From: an archaeon
Lineage (GTDB): Archaea; Methanobacteriota_B; Thermococci; Methanofastidiosales; NM3
Assembly: GCA_004212155.1 (NCBI GenBank)
Contig: RXIG01000028.1
Coordinates: 32,812-96,811, forward strand
Length of the DNA stretch: 64,000 nucleotides
Direction: 5' to 3'
In this document: positions 25,362-34,829 of the stretch, in pieces
Position numbering within the stretch: the stretch's first letter is position 1
Layout: each line of letters starts with the position of its first letter
The notes under the pieces: model-generated
Told to the model about the DNA's origin: nothing
Database searches by the model: none
The model's input: the letters and a program-made list of their open reading frames with translations, nothing else
Made by a program: the position numbers and the translations under genes

Positions 25362-26399
25362 CTAACACACCCGGGGTACGGGATCACTTTCAGGCATGTC
25401 GAACAGTCTCAGGGCGCCAATTTCCGTCTCAAGCAGCACCTTTTCATCATCGGTCACTCGCCCTATCGCGGCCGCATCGGTGCCATGCCTCGTTGCACGT
25501 ATCGCCCTTAGCACGCGTTCGGCCCTTTCGGCCATGACCGCCAAGACGACCTTCCCCTCGTTTGCAACCTCGAACGGATTGATACCCAATATCTCCGAGG
25601 CTGCGCGTACGGATGGCCTTATGGGGATGTTGTGTTCGCGTATGACCATGCCGCACCCAGCCTTTGACGCCATTTCGTTGAGGGCTCCCGCAATACCTCC
25701 ACGCGTGGGATCCTTCATCGCAGTGACACCCCCCGCTTCGAGGGCTGCGCGCACGACGTCCCATACCGGCGCAACATCGGAACTAAGGTCACCGGATATC
25801 GAGAGCTCGTCCCGCTCCGAGAGTATCGACACCCCGTGGTCACCCATGGTGCCCGATGCGATGATGACATCGCCCGGCTCGAGCCCGCTGTCTGTGATGA
25901 AGCTTGAAGGGTAATCCCTCGCTGCACGCACGATCTTGATATTTTCGTCAAGACCCTTCCATCGCCTTCCCACACCCGTCGTCGTTGCATAGAGCCCAAT
26001 AGGGTCTTCGACCACCTTCGTGTCTCCTGCCACGATCTGGGCTTCGACCTCGTCACACGATGCCTTCATCGCCCTAAGTATCCTTACAAGGGCATCTCTC
26101 TGGAACCCAGCCTGGATGATGAGCGAGGACGTGAGGAGCAAGGGGCGGGCGCCCATGACGCTCACGTCGTTGATGGTGCCACACGCGGCGAGCGTGCCCA
26201 TGTTGCCTCCCCTGAAGAAGAGGGGCTTGACGGTATGGCCGTCGGTGGTGATGATATAGTTGTCAAACGACGCACCATCATCGAGCTGGGCGAGTCCGAT
26301 GTCCCCCACGGTCGAGGGACCAAACGTTGAAAGGACCACTTCGCTGATGAACTCGTTCATCTTCCTACCGCCTGCACCATCTCGAAGGTCTACTTTCAT
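25362..26399 (-). CDS. hypE: NiFe-hydrogenase maturation protein HypE
   Basis: 345 residues of the PurM/HypE fold. HypE receives a carbamoyl group from HypF on its C-terminal cysteine and dehydrates it to the thiocyanate that supplies the CN ligands of the active site. The C-terminus is PRVC, the required terminal cysteine. ATP-binding segments include DDGASFDNYIITTDGHTV near residue 40 and MKDPTRGGIAGALNEMA near 230. It is divergent from hypA-hypB, with only 60 bases between them holding both promoters. No hydrogenase structural gene is in the window. Confidence 0.96.
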   Translation of the reverse strand: MKVDLRDGAGGRKMNEFISEVVLSTFGPSTVGDIGLAQLDDGASFDNYIITTDGHTVKPLFFRGGNMGTLAACGTINDVSVMGARPLLLTSSLIIQAGFQRDALVRILRAMKASCDEVEAQIVAGDTKVVEDPIGLYATTTGVGRRWKGLDENIKIVRAARDYPSSFITDSGLEPGDVIIASGTMGDHGVSILSERDELSISGDLSSDVAPVWDVVRAALEAGGVTAMKDPTRGGIAGALNEMASKAGCGMVIREHNIPIRPSVRAASEILGINPFEVANEGKVVLAVMAERAERVLRAIRATRHGTDAAAIGRVTDDEKVLLETEIGALRLFDMPESDPVPRVC

Positions 26400-26459
26400 G
26401 CCTCCAACTCTAGAAGCATGTTTTTAAAGATTCGCCTTGATGCAACTTCTGGTGTGCAG

Positions 26460-26834
26460 ATGCATGAGATTTCAGTCGCACAGACGATCGTCAACGAGAT
26501 ACTCGCAGAGGCTGAGCGCCAATCGGCAGCAAAGGTGACCCGCGTGGTCCTTGAACTTGGAAAGCTCACGATGCTCAACTTCGATCAGGTGTCGTTTTGG
26601 GTCTCGGCCTTCCTCGAGGGAACGGTGGGAGAGGACGCCGAGATATCCATCACCCCGGTCGACGGCAGCGTCGAGTGTCGGGAATGCAAGGCCATCTCCG
26701 ATGTTTTGGTAGAGGATGATCCAACGCTCCATTACTCGGTACCGCAGTTCACATGCGAACGGTGCGGTTCGCACAATACGTTTATATGCAAGGGTCGGGA
26801 GATGGTGATCAAGACCATCCGTATAGAAAGGTGA
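26460..26834 (+). CDS. hypA: Hydrogenase nickel incorporation protein HypA
   Basis: 124 residues. The N-terminus MHEIS provides the Met-His-Glu nickel site. The zinc site is formed by two CxxC pairs, CRECKA and CERCGS. HypA works with HypB to insert Ni into the large subunit of NiFe-hydrogenases. The ATG at 26460 is preferred over the longer frame because MHE must be at the N-terminus; GGTG lies seven bases upstream. Four bases separate it from hypB. Confidence 0.96.
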   Translation: MHEISVAQTIVNEILAEAERQSAAKVTRVVLELGKLTMLNFDQVSFWVSAFLEGTVGEDAEISITPVDGSVECRECKAISDVLVEDDPTLHYSVPQFTCERCGSHNTFICKGREMVIKTIRIER

Positions 26835-26838
26835 TATC

Positions 26839-27495
26839 ATGCATAAGGTGTCGGACGTCAAGGTCGAACAGGACATCATGAGGATCAACAGGAAGATCGC
26901 GTCAGAGAACAGGTCGTTTTTTGAGAAGAACGGCATCACAGTCTTCAATATCATGGGCGCCATCGGCTCGGGCAAGACATGTCTTATCGAGCATGCCATC
27001 GAGGAGCTCAAAGACTCATATTCCATCGCCGTCATCGCCGGCGACGTCATTGCACAGTACGATAGTGATAGATTCGCATCTCACGGCGTGAAGGTGCTAC
27101 CCGTATCGACCGGGAAGGAGTGTCACCTTGACGCTCACTTCGTCGAACATGCGCTTGAGCATACGGACGTGAAGGACATCGACATACTGTTTATCGAGAA
27201 CGTGGGAAATCTCATCTGCCCCTCTGACTTCGATCTGGGGGAAGATGCGCGCGTCGTCATCGTGTCCGTGTCCGAAGGCGATGACATCGTGCTCAAACAC
27301 CCCGTGATATTCAAGCTCTCGGACCTCACGGTCGTCAATAAGGTCGACATTGCCGAGCACGTCGGCGCTTCAGCAGAGAAGATGGTGGCCGATGCCATTA
27401 CCTGCGGATGCACCCGCGCAATCCCAACGAGCTGTCGCAAGGGGGAAGGCCTTGAGGAATGGGTATCGTTCATACGCGAAACCCTCAGGACGTGA
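26839..27495 (+). CDS. hypB: Hydrogenase maturation GTPase HypB
   Basis: 218 residues of the SIMIBI GTPase class. P-loop GAIGSGKT at residues 40-47, the dimer metal site ECHLDAH near residue 95, switch segment IENVGNLICP and base-recognition NKVD. It lacks the N-terminal Cys or His-rich nickel-storage extension found in some bacteria. It drives Ni transfer from HypA to hydrogenase. Ribosome-binding site AGGTGAT precedes the ATG by four bases. Ends three bases from the convergent DUF211 gene. Confidence 0.96.
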   Translation: MHKVSDVKVEQDIMRINRKIASENRSFFEKNGITVFNIMGAIGSGKTCLIEHAIEELKDSYSIAVIAGDVIAQYDSDRFASHGVKVLPVSTGKECHLDAHFVEHALEHTDVKDIDILFIENVGNLICPSDFDLGEDARVVIVSVSEGDDIVLKHPVIFKLSDLTVVNKVDIAEHVGASAEKMVADAITCGCTRAIPTSCRKGEGLEEWVSFIRETLRT

Positions 27496-27498
27496 TCG

Positions 27499-27789
27499 TC
27501 ACCTGTCCTGACCGGTGTCTACCTCTTCGATGATTTTCTTACCAGCAGCGACCTTGTCGATGGAGTGTATCGTGCCTCCAAGGCCCTCTATCAGTTTTTC
27601 TATCTCAGAGTAGTTGATGTTTTCCCCAACGATCGATATCTTGACGGTCTCTGTCTTCTGGTCTATCTCCATGAGCGAAACATTGACGCCCACGACGTTC
27701 TCCAGATTCGAGAGCGTTTCCGTGAATTCGGGAAGAATAGGTTTGTGGGGTTTCAAAACATCGAGAACCAACAGTTTTATGTTAGACAA
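27499..27789 (-). CDS. DUF211 family protein
   Basis: 96 residues matching the archaeal DUF211 family: SNIKLLVLDVLKPHKP at the N-terminus, then LENVVGVNVSLMEID and IEGLGGTIHSIDKVAAGK. The family has a ferredoxin-like fold; its function is not established. I chose TTG at 27789, since it follows GGAGG by seven bases and gives the usual family N-terminus; upstream ATGs at 27831 and 27927 have no ribosome-binding site. Confidence 0.85.
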   Translation of the reverse strand: MSNIKLLVLDVLKPHKPILPEFTETLSNLENVVGVNVSLMEIDQKTETVKISIVGENINYSEIEKLIEGLGGTIHSIDKVAAGKKIIEEVDTGQDR

Positions 27790-28000
27790 TGCAGTTCCTC
27801 CTGATGCGCTATAGTTTCGTTTTTTAGGCATGCTTAAAAACATTTCGTGCTTTTGGAGGCTACAAGCAGCGCCGTTACATGACAAGAAGCGTTTTGTGTC
27901 ATGATAGTGCGTGGCGTGATAGGACATATGCGCGAATCCATGTTGTATTTAACCATTTTTTTGCTTATTAATTATGATTTTATTTTTAAATTTTACGAAA

Positions 28001-28010
28001 GTTATTTAAG
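28001..28010 (+). promoter_or_regulatory. TATA box of the gar1-tfb operon
   Basis: GTTATTTAAG, preceded by a purine-rich CGAAA element typical of a TFB recognition element, ends 26 bases before the gar1 ATG. There is no ribosome-binding site, so the mRNA is probably leaderless. It is of interest that this promoter drives TFB itself. Confidence 0.5.
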
Positions 28011-28036
28011 TAAGTCTATACATACTTTATAAGCTT

Positions 28037-28261
28037 ATGGTTTCACGATTGGGAGAAGTTGTAAACATTTCTGGTACTACCGTTATTGTACAGGGTAACA
28101 AGATCGGTCCCCGTGCTGTCGGAAAAATCGTCATAGACAAGAAGATGAACGAAGTGGGTCGCGTGGTCGACGTGTTCGGTCCCGTTGACGCCCCCTACGC
28201 TAAGATTGTGCTCTTTTCAAAGGAAACACCTTTTCGTGATTCAGCAGTGTATTTGAGGTGA
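28037..28261 (+). CDS. gar1: H/ACA RNP protein Gar1
   Basis: 74 residues, the normal size for archaeal Gar1. The beta-barrel pattern is clear: LGEVVNISGTTVIVQ at the start and IGKVVDVFGPV-like VGRVVDVFGPVDAPYAKI in the middle. Gar1 binds the Cbf5 thumb loop in H/ACA pseudouridylation particles and helps release the substrate RNA. Six bases separate it from tfb, an arrangement common in euryarchaea. Confidence 0.93.
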   Translation: MVSRLGEVVNISGTTVIVQGNKIGPRAVGKIVIDKKMNEVGRVVDVFGPVDAPYAKIVLFSKETPFRDSAVYLR

Positions 28262-28267
28262 GCGCGT

Positions 28268-29194
28268 ATGGCTGAAGAAAAGACAAAATCCGAGCAAGTA
28301 TGTCCCGAGTGCGGGAGCACGAAAATCGTACGGGACTTCGACAGGGGGGAGCTGATATGTGTGACCTGCGGATTGGTCATCAAGGACAAGATGTACGACC
28401 GTGGTCCCGAATGGCGTGCGTTTGATAGCGAACAAAGGGACAAGCGGGGCCGTGTAGGGGCCCCCATGACATATACCATCCATGACAAGGGTCTTTCCAC
28501 CATCATTGATTGGAGGAACAAGGATGTGCATGGAAGGGACATATCCCCCACGAGCAGGGCGCAGATCTACCGCCTGCGCAAATGGCAGCGACGTATCAGG
28601 GTCTCTGACGCGGCTGAGCGCAACTTGGCATTTGCTATGGCAGAGCTCGATAGGCTCTCATCACACCTTTCCCTGCCACGCAGCATCCGCGAAGCGGCCG
28701 CAATGATATATCGCCGTGCCGTCGAGGAGAACCTCATTCGGGGACGGTCTATCGAGTCTGTCACCGCTGCCTGCCTCTATGCAGCATGTCGTCAGCGCGG
28801 CGTTCCGCGAACTCTCGAGGAGATCGCCGAACATGCCCGTGTCGACAAAAAGGAGATAGGACGCAGCTATCGATTCATCGTCAAGGAACTAAACATACGC
28901 ATCAATCCCACCAATCCAATCGATTACATACCCCGTTTCGCATCGGAACTTGGCCTTTCAAGCACCGTTCAACAGCGCGCCATCGAGATTCTCGAACAAG
29001 CCATCCACATGGGCCTGACGTCGGGAAGGGGGCCCATGGGCGTTGCTGCGGCAGCTTTATATATCGCCTCAATAGAGAAAGGTGAGCGCCGTACACAACG
29101 TGACGTGTCCGAGGTAGCGAAGGTGACCGAGGTCACCGTGCGTAACAGGTACAAGGAACTACAGGAAAAGCTTGATATCTCGATTGACGTGTGA
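28268..29194 (+). CDS. tfb: Transcription initiation factor TFB
   Basis: 308 residues. N-terminal zinc ribbon CPECGSTKI...CVTCGLV at about residues 14-36, the B-finger region around [12 protein letters not shown], and two cyclin-fold repeats: about 115-200 and 210-305, each with the pattern R.I...A...Y..A. The second repeat carries the DNA-binding HTH ([20 protein letters not shown]) that reads the BRE. It recruits RNA polymerase to TATA-bound TBP. Confidence 0.97.
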   Translation: MAEEKTKSEQVCPECGSTKIVRDFDRGELICVTCGLVIKDKMYDRGPEWRAFDSEQRDKRGRVGAPMTYTIHDKGLSTIIDWRNKDVHGRDISPTSRAQIYRLRKWQRRIRVSDAAERNLAFAMAELDRLSSHLSLPRSIREAAAMIYRRAVEENLIRGRSIESVTAACLYAACRQRGVPRTLEEIAEHARVDKKEIGRSYRFIVKELNIRINPTNPIDYIPRFASELGLSSTVQQRAIEILEQAIHMGLTSGRGPMGVAAAALYIASIEKGERRTQRDVSEVAKVTEVTVRNRYKELQEKLDISIDV

Positions 29195-29215
29195 TGGCGC
29201 CACGGAGCTGTATGA

Positions 29216-30346
29216 ATGGAGTACCGCAACATCGAGATCGGCGCACTCGTCCTGTTTGTCATACTGCTCTACTTCTCGTACAAGACCATCATGCCCATCT
29301 TCGATGCGATGGTGATCGCGGTCGTGCTCGCCTACATGATCCGACCCATTGCCGAACATCTGCAGAAATGGATACCGTACAGGAGCCTGGCCGTATTCCT
29401 CTCCATGTTCATTCTGATCGTCCCGCTTCTATTTATCGGGCTTTACGTTGTCAACGAGATCGTCTCGACATTCAAATCCTCAGACCTTGCCATCATTGTG
29501 AGAAACTCGTTTTCAAACATCGATGCTATCGTGGACAGCATGACCCGCGACGTCTTCGGATTCTTCAACCTGGAACTTGAGAGCCTCCAGCAGCAGACTA
29601 TCGATGCCATATCCAACGAGGTTTCCGAACTGAGCGGGAAATTTTACAATTACGTGTTCTCGCTTGCGGGATCGATACCGCTCATCCTGTTCAAGATCCT
29701 CCTTGCCGCCGTATTTGCGTTCTATTTCATTCGCGACGGTTCTGATCTTAAGGCACATCTCGTCGGCATCGCACCCAGTGACCACAAGGAACGTTTCGAG
29801 CAGTTGCTGCGCGGCAGCGACATCATGTTCCAGGCAGTGGTCATCGGATATCTCCTCAAGGCCATCTTCACCGGCATCATCGCCGTCGTAATTTTTTACC
29901 TGTTCGGGTTGCCGCACCCGATACTCCTGGGCATCACTACGGGCGTCCTCGACTTCATACCCGTCATCGGGCCCTGGGTCGTCGAACTGCTCCTCTTCAT
30001 CTGGTTTATATACCAGGGGCAGTATGCGTTCGCGTTCTCGCTGCTGCTCGCAACGTACTTTTTCGTATCGTTCATACCGGAGATGTACATACGTCCCCGC
30101 CTTTCGGGCGATGCGGCTGGCATGCACCCCCTCATAATACTTGTTGGCGTGATCGGCGGCCTCTTTGCGTTTGGTGCCATCGGCATCATCATTGGCCCCA
30201 TGTTCCTGGGATTGGTCGTGGTCGTCGTGAGGGTGTATCTGTATAAGCAACCTTACGAGAAAATATATTTTGGGTACAAGGATACCTTTTTAAATATATT
30301 CAGAAGAAGGGGAGCCCGTGAAGGTGACAAGAAACAGGGTCCTTAA
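29216..30346 (+). CDS. AI-2E family (PerM/YdiK) membrane transporter
   Basis: 376 residues with eight predicted transmembrane helices in the family's layout: three at the N-terminus (up to about residue 85), a soluble helical region at 90-140, then helices from 145 with the conserved GLPHPILLGITTGVLDFIPVIGPW at about 225-250 and P-rich RPRLSGDAAGMHPL near 300. Members export small molecules or ions; the substrate cannot be told from sequence. The gene overlaps the next membrane protein by 29 bases. Confidence 0.87.
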   Translation: MEYRNIEIGALVLFVILLYFSYKTIMPIFDAMVIAVVLAYMIRPIAEHLQKWIPYRSLAVFLSMFILIVPLLFIGLYVVNEIVSTFKSSDLAIIVRNSFSNIDAIVDSMTRDVFGFFNLELESLQQQTIDAISNEVSELSGKFYNYVFSLAGSIPLILFKILLAAVFAFYFIRDGSDLKAHLVGIAPSDHKERFEQLLRGSDIMFQAVVIGYLLKAIFTGIIAVVIFYLFGLPHPILLGITTGVLDFIPVIGPWVVELLLFIWFIYQGQYAFAFSLLLATYFFVSFIPEMYIRPRLSGDAAGMHPLIILVGVIGGLFAFGAIGIIIGPMFLGLVVVVVRVYLYKQPYEKIYFGYKDTFLNIFRRRGAREGDKKQGP

Positions 30347-31358
30347 GACTGTTGCCACATTTTCTGTGGGCCTTATCATACTCCTCGTGCTCATACGCCA
30401 AGTGGGGTTTGAGGAGGCTTATTCAGCACTGCAGAAGGCAGACCTAACCTTCGTCTTCTTTGGAATGCTTGCTTCTCTTTTCTCATTGTTCTTGGCAGGC
30501 ATACGCTGGCGTGTCATCCTCAACGACAAATATACGTCAGTAGATATGAAACCCCTTTATCTGTCGCTCCTGTCTGGTGCGTTCTTCAACAACATTACCC
30601 CAGCCGGGAAAGGGGGCGGTGAACCGCTGCGTGCGTATCTGCTCTCTAAGTTCACAGGACTAGATGGCGGAAAGGTCTTCGCGACCGTCATATCAGACAG
30701 GATATTCGACACGCTTCCCTACGTGCTCCTGGGCTACTTTGGCATCATCGAGATCGCCTATTTCTGGAACGTTCCCCGTGCCGTCGTCGTCACACTCAGT
30801 GTCGCCCTTGTCTTCCTGACAGCAATCCTTGCCATAGTGCTCTACCTGCTCTTCAACATCGAGCATGGCAAGAAACTTGTCATGCGCATTCTCGACTTCA
30901 TCGGCCGTTTCATGCCTGACAAGGTCCAAAAGTACGAGGAAAAGCTCGAGGACACGCTCGAGCTGTTCAACAACACGATACGTGAGATAGCACACAATCG
31001 CAAGAAGGTCATCTACGCCACGACGCTCTCCCTTTCCATATGGGCGTTTTGGATACTGCGCACCTACCTGGTCCTCCTCGCATTCGATACAACCGTGTCG
31101 TTTACCGTCCTTGCCGTCGTCGCCGTCGTCGCGTCGTTCATGGGGATGGTGCCGTTCTCGCCGGGTGGATTTGGCACGACCGAGGGCGCGATGATTCTAC
31201 TTTTTTCCGGCTTTGGCATTGAACCATCTATTGCTGTGGGCGCCACATTGGTGGACAGAGTACTCTCATACTGGCTCCCAATCGTACTTGGCGGATTGAC
31301 GCTTGGCGTATCCCACAGGGTCATAAGTCGCAACAAGAATACTGCGGTCAAGATGTAA
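30318..31358 (+). CDS. UPF0104 / LPG-synthase-type flippase domain protein
   Basis: 346 residues with eight or more transmembrane helices and the UPF0104 hallmarks: R..GFEEAYSALQKADLTF after the first helix, NNITPAGKGGGEPLRAYLL near residue 95, and PFSPGGFGTTEGAM near 280. The family includes the flippase part of lysylphosphatidylglycerol synthase and is thought to move or modify lipids. It starts at GTG 30318, inside the end of the upstream gene, after GGGGAG. It is followed by the ATP synthase promoter. Confidence 0.87.
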   Translation: MKVTRNRVLKTVATFSVGLIILLVLIRQVGFEEAYSALQKADLTFVFFGMLASLFSLFLAGIRWRVILNDKYTSVDMKPLYLSLLSGAFFNNITPAGKGGGEPLRAYLLSKFTGLDGGKVFATVISDRIFDTLPYVLLGYFGIIEIAYFWNVPRAVVVTLSVALVFLTAILAIVLYLLFNIEHGKKLVMRILDFIGRFMPDKVQKYEEKLEDTLELFNNTIREIAHNRKKVIYATTLSLSIWAFWILRTYLVLLAFDTTVSFTVLAVVAVVASFMGMVPFSPGGFGTTEGAMILLFSGFGIEPSIAVGATLVDRVLSYWLPIVLGGLTLGVSHRVISRNKNTAVKM

Positions 31359-31374
31359 TGATTTTTTACGAAAG

Positions 31375-31386
31375 TTTTATATTTTA
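31375..31386 (+). promoter_or_regulatory. TATA box of the A-type ATP synthase operon
   Basis: TTTTATATTTTA with an upstream purine-rich ACGAAAG. It overlaps an ATG at 31386, which therefore cannot be the start of subunit H; initiation about 25 bases downstream would place the ATG at 31428 with its GGGGAG site inside the leader. Confidence 0.55.
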
Positions 31387-31427
31387 TGAACACAAGTGGC
31401 GACAACGACTTTCTGGGGAGCATCTTC

Positions 31428-31736
31428 ATGAAAGAGTCACTTTTGGAAATTAAGAACGCAGAGGAAAAGGCTGCAAACATTGTCACAAGCGCTAACGAAG
31501 ACATGAAGCGCATGATCGAAGATGCCAAGAAAAAGAAGGAACAAATATACAATAACACTATCACTCAAACACAAAATGAGATAGAGAAATTAAAGAAGCA
31601 ATATCGTGATGAAGGCACAAAAGAGGCAAAGAAGATAGCTTCACAGGGGGAAAGAGAGCTCGAGATGATCAACAAGAAAGCCAAGGAGAACTTCTCCAAG
31701 GCAGTTGATGCCGCGATGCAGAGAGTGGTAGAATGA
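31428..31736 (+). CDS. atpH: A-type ATP synthase subunit H (peripheral stalk)
   Basis: 102 residues, almost all one long charged coiled coil (KNAEEKAANIVTSANEDMKRM..., with right-handed hendecad spacing), as in AhaH of archaeal enzymes. It pairs with subunit E to form the peripheral stalk linking the head to subunit I. I chose ATG 31428 with GGGGAG seven bases upstream. The gene overlaps subunit I by four bases (ATGA). Confidence 0.88.
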   Translation: MKESLLEIKNAEEKAANIVTSANEDMKRMIEDAKKKKEQIYNNTITQTQNEIEKLKKQYRDEGTKEAKKIASQGERELEMINKKAKENFSKAVDAAMQRVVE

Positions 31737-33688
31737 TATCTCCTGCAACGATGAAAAAGATCGAGATGCTCCTCCTAAAGGAAGACAAAGATGAAATTGT
31801 CGATGACCTTTATGATCTTGAATGTGTCGAACTTGTCGAATGCGAGGTGTGTGGCAAGTTCCCTGTTCCCCCTTCTACACGAGAAAGCATCTCGCGCTCC
31901 ATCCAGATCGACAGGATCCTGAACTTTCTTGACCACTACGCTCCCGAAGAAAAGCTATCCCTTCTGGAGAGCCTCAAGGGTAAGCGCATAGAGAAGAAGG
32001 AAGTTGGCATCATATCCGCCGAAGAGCTCATACTCCAGGCCGACGACCTCATCTCCAGTATCGATCCTAAGATCAAGCAGATAGAGTCGGAGATGGGGGA
32101 GATCGATGAGGAGATCGAGACATTGCACGATCACATTACATTTCTCAATACCATACGCGACCTTGACATTGACCTTGAACTGCTCAGGTCGACGCCAAAG
32201 ACGCTTCGCGTCGTCGGACGATTGCATGAACAGGACCCCAATACCATCGCGAACGACGTGTGCGAGGCGACCGATGGGTACTGCATGGTCGACTTCTGGA
32301 AGAATCTCGTTTTTATCAGCACCTTCAGAGAGAGGGAGCGAAGCATCGACCTTCTCTTTTCCAATCATGGCATCAAACGCATCGAGGTGCCCCTCATCGA
32401 CGGCAACCCGGCAGAGGTGCTTCCCAGACTCAAGGAAAAGGTCTCTTTCCTCAAGAGCACATACGATGAGCATGTCCAGACGATCAAGGAGCTCAACACG
32501 AAGTGGGAGCATCAGCTCCGTACGGTCAAGGAGCTTCTCGATATAGAGGCCGAGAAGTCCAATGCGTTCAGAAAGCTCGCCTCCACAGAAAACGTCATTG
32601 CGCTCGAAGGTCTCTATCCCAAAAAGAACGAGAAGAAGCTCCTTGAACGCCTGATGGAAAACGATCGAATTGTCGTGCACCTCAAGGAGCCGGAAGGAGA
32701 ACCGAGCATTAAGCTCGACAACAGGGGATTTTTCAAACCATTCGAGACGCTCACAGAGCTCTATGGCCTACCAAAATACAACGAGATCGATCCCACGCTG
32801 TTTTTTGCCCTGTTCTTTACCCTCTTTTTTGGGATCATGATGACCGACTTCGTCTACGGCGTCCTCATCACGATCGTGGGCCTGTTCCTTGCCAGGACAG
32901 TCAAGGAGGGGAGCATCCATGATGTGGCGTCTGTCCTGTTCTACTGCGGCATCGCCACGGCGGCATGCGGGCTTGCGTTTGGCAGCTACTTTGGGGACCT
33001 CTTCTCCGGAGGATATGTGGCGTTTGACATACCTAAGCTCATCGACCCGCTCTATGGGGCGATGGATGTTCTCATCTTCTCACTTGCGATAGGGTTGCTT
33101 CATCTCGTGATCTCAAACATCGTGGGATTCGTCCAGCGTGCACGAAACGGAAGAGTGCACGAGGCGTTCGTTGAGAACTTCACATGGCTACTCATGATGG
33201 GAGGCATCATCATCGCCTCGATGGGCATGCTCATGGGGATGTCGATGAGCGTCATCCAGGTTGCGGCAGGCGTACCAATCGCGTTTTCCATAGCGATCAT
33301 CATCGTCAACGGCGTGCGCAACGGACTTGCTGGCATCATCACGGCATTCATGGACATTCCTGGTTTCATGGGCAACTGGTTGTCGTATGCGCGACTGCTC
33401 GCCCTGGCGCTTTCGACCGCCGGTATAGCGATGGTCATGAATCTTTTCGCATCCATGATGTGGGGGCTCAACATACTTGGTATACAGGTTGGCATCATCT
33501 TTGCCGTGCTGATGTTTATCGGCGGGCATATATTCAATTTGGCAATTAACGGACTCGGTGCGTTCGTGCACTCGCTACGATTGCACTATGTCGAGTTCTT
33601 TACATACTTCTACAATGCAGAAGGCAAGAAGTTTGAACCATTACGTATAGAAAGGACATATACTAAATACATGAAAAGGGGTGAATGA
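31733..33688 (+). CDS. atpI: A-type ATP synthase subunit I (a/stator subunit)
   Basis: 651 residues. The N-terminal half (about 1-330) is soluble and helical with two coiled coils, where the E-H stalks attach; the C-terminal half has about seven or eight transmembrane helices starting with ALFFTLFFGIMMTDFVYG near residue 365. The conserved arginine that faces the rotor is expected in NWLSYARLLALALSTAGI near residue 550, where R is visible. It forms the ion half-channels together with the K ring. Confidence 0.95.
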   Translation: MISPATMKKIEMLLLKEDKDEIVDDLYDLECVELVECEVCGKFPVPPSTRESISRSIQIDRILNFLDHYAPEEKLSLLESLKGKRIEKKEVGIISAEELILQADDLISSIDPKIKQIESEMGEIDEEIETLHDHITFLNTIRDLDIDLELLRSTPKTLRVVGRLHEQDPNTIANDVCEATDGYCMVDFWKNLVFISTFRERERSIDLLFSNHGIKRIEVPLIDGNPAEVLPRLKEKVSFLKSTYDEHVQTIKELNTKWEHQLRTVKELLDIEAEKSNAFRKLASTENVIALEGLYPKKNEKKLLERLMENDRIVVHLKEPEGEPSIKLDNRGFFKPFETLTELYGLPKYNEIDPTLFFALFFTLFFGIMMTDFVYGVLITIVGLFLARTVKEGSIHDVASVLFYCGIATAACGLAFGSYFGDLFSGGYVAFDIPKLIDPLYGAMDVLIFSLAIGLLHLVISNIVGFVQRARNGRVHEAFVENFTWLLMMGGIIIASMGMLMGMSMSVIQVAAGVPIAFSIAIIIVNGVRNGLAGIITAFMDIPGFMGNWLSYARLLALALSTAGIAMVMNLFASMMWGLNILGIQVGIIFAVLMFIGGHIFNLAINGLGAFVHSLRLHYVEFFTYFYNAEGKKFEPLRIERTYTKYMKRGE

Positions 33689-34159
<471 letters not shown>

Positions 34160-34172
34160 GGGTGGCATCACC

Positions 34173-34820
34173 ATGGGTACTGAAGGCAGCGCAACGATTG
34201 ACACAGGGTCGCTATCAAAGCGTGGAACAGAGAAGATAGTGGAAAAGATACTATCTGATGCACGAAGCGAGGCACAAGATATCAGGACATACGCTGAGAC
34301 GCAGGTGCAGGACATACTAAACACCGCAATGAAAGAAGCGAACACGCAGCGGGACGCCATGTTGAAGAAGGGCCGCCAGGAGGCTGAGACTGAGAAAAGC
34401 CGCATCCTATCACAGGCGCGACTTGACATGCGAAAGAAGATCCTCGGGGCAAAGGAGCAGCAGATCCAGAAGGTCATCGAGGAAACCAAGCGCACACTCT
34501 CGGACGCAAAGAAGGTTCCACAGTTCGACAAGGTGATGGAACGGCTCACCATCGAGTCGTGCGTTGCACTCAACGGTGGCGACCTCAAGGTGTCCACCGA
34601 CAAGGAGGGAATGCAGTCCATTGCGGGAAGCAAGGAACAGATTGAACAGAAGATACAGGAGGATACAGGAAGGGAGACGACGCTTACTATCAGTGATGAC
34701 GGCGTCAGAGGGGTCGTGGTCGAGTCCCCGTCCGGCGTGGTCGTCGACAACGCGCTCCTGACGCGTCTTGAACGCAGGAAGCGTGAGATCCGCAAGGAGC
34801 TCGCCTCGATCCTGTTCTAA
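34173..34820 (+). CDS. atpE: A-type ATP synthase subunit E (peripheral stalk)
   Basis: 215 residues. The N-terminal 115 residues are a long charged coiled coil (KIVEKILSDARSEAQDI...), and the rest is a globular alpha-beta domain ending in TRLERRKREIRKELASILF, the family's C-terminal helix that grips the A/B head. It pairs with subunit H. It carries a 17-residue N-terminal extension rich in Gly, Ser and Thr before the coiled coil. Confidence 0.93.
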   Translation: MGTEGSATIDTGSLSKRGTEKIVEKILSDARSEAQDIRTYAETQVQDILNTAMKEANTQRDAMLKKGRQEAETEKSRILSQARLDMRKKILGAKEQQIQKVIEETKRTLSDAKKVPQFDKVMERLTIESCVALNGGDLKVSTDKEGMQSIAGSKEQIEQKIQEDTGRETTLTISDDGVRGVVVESPSGVVVDNALLTRLERRKREIRKELASILF

Positions 34821-34829
34821 GGTGAGATC

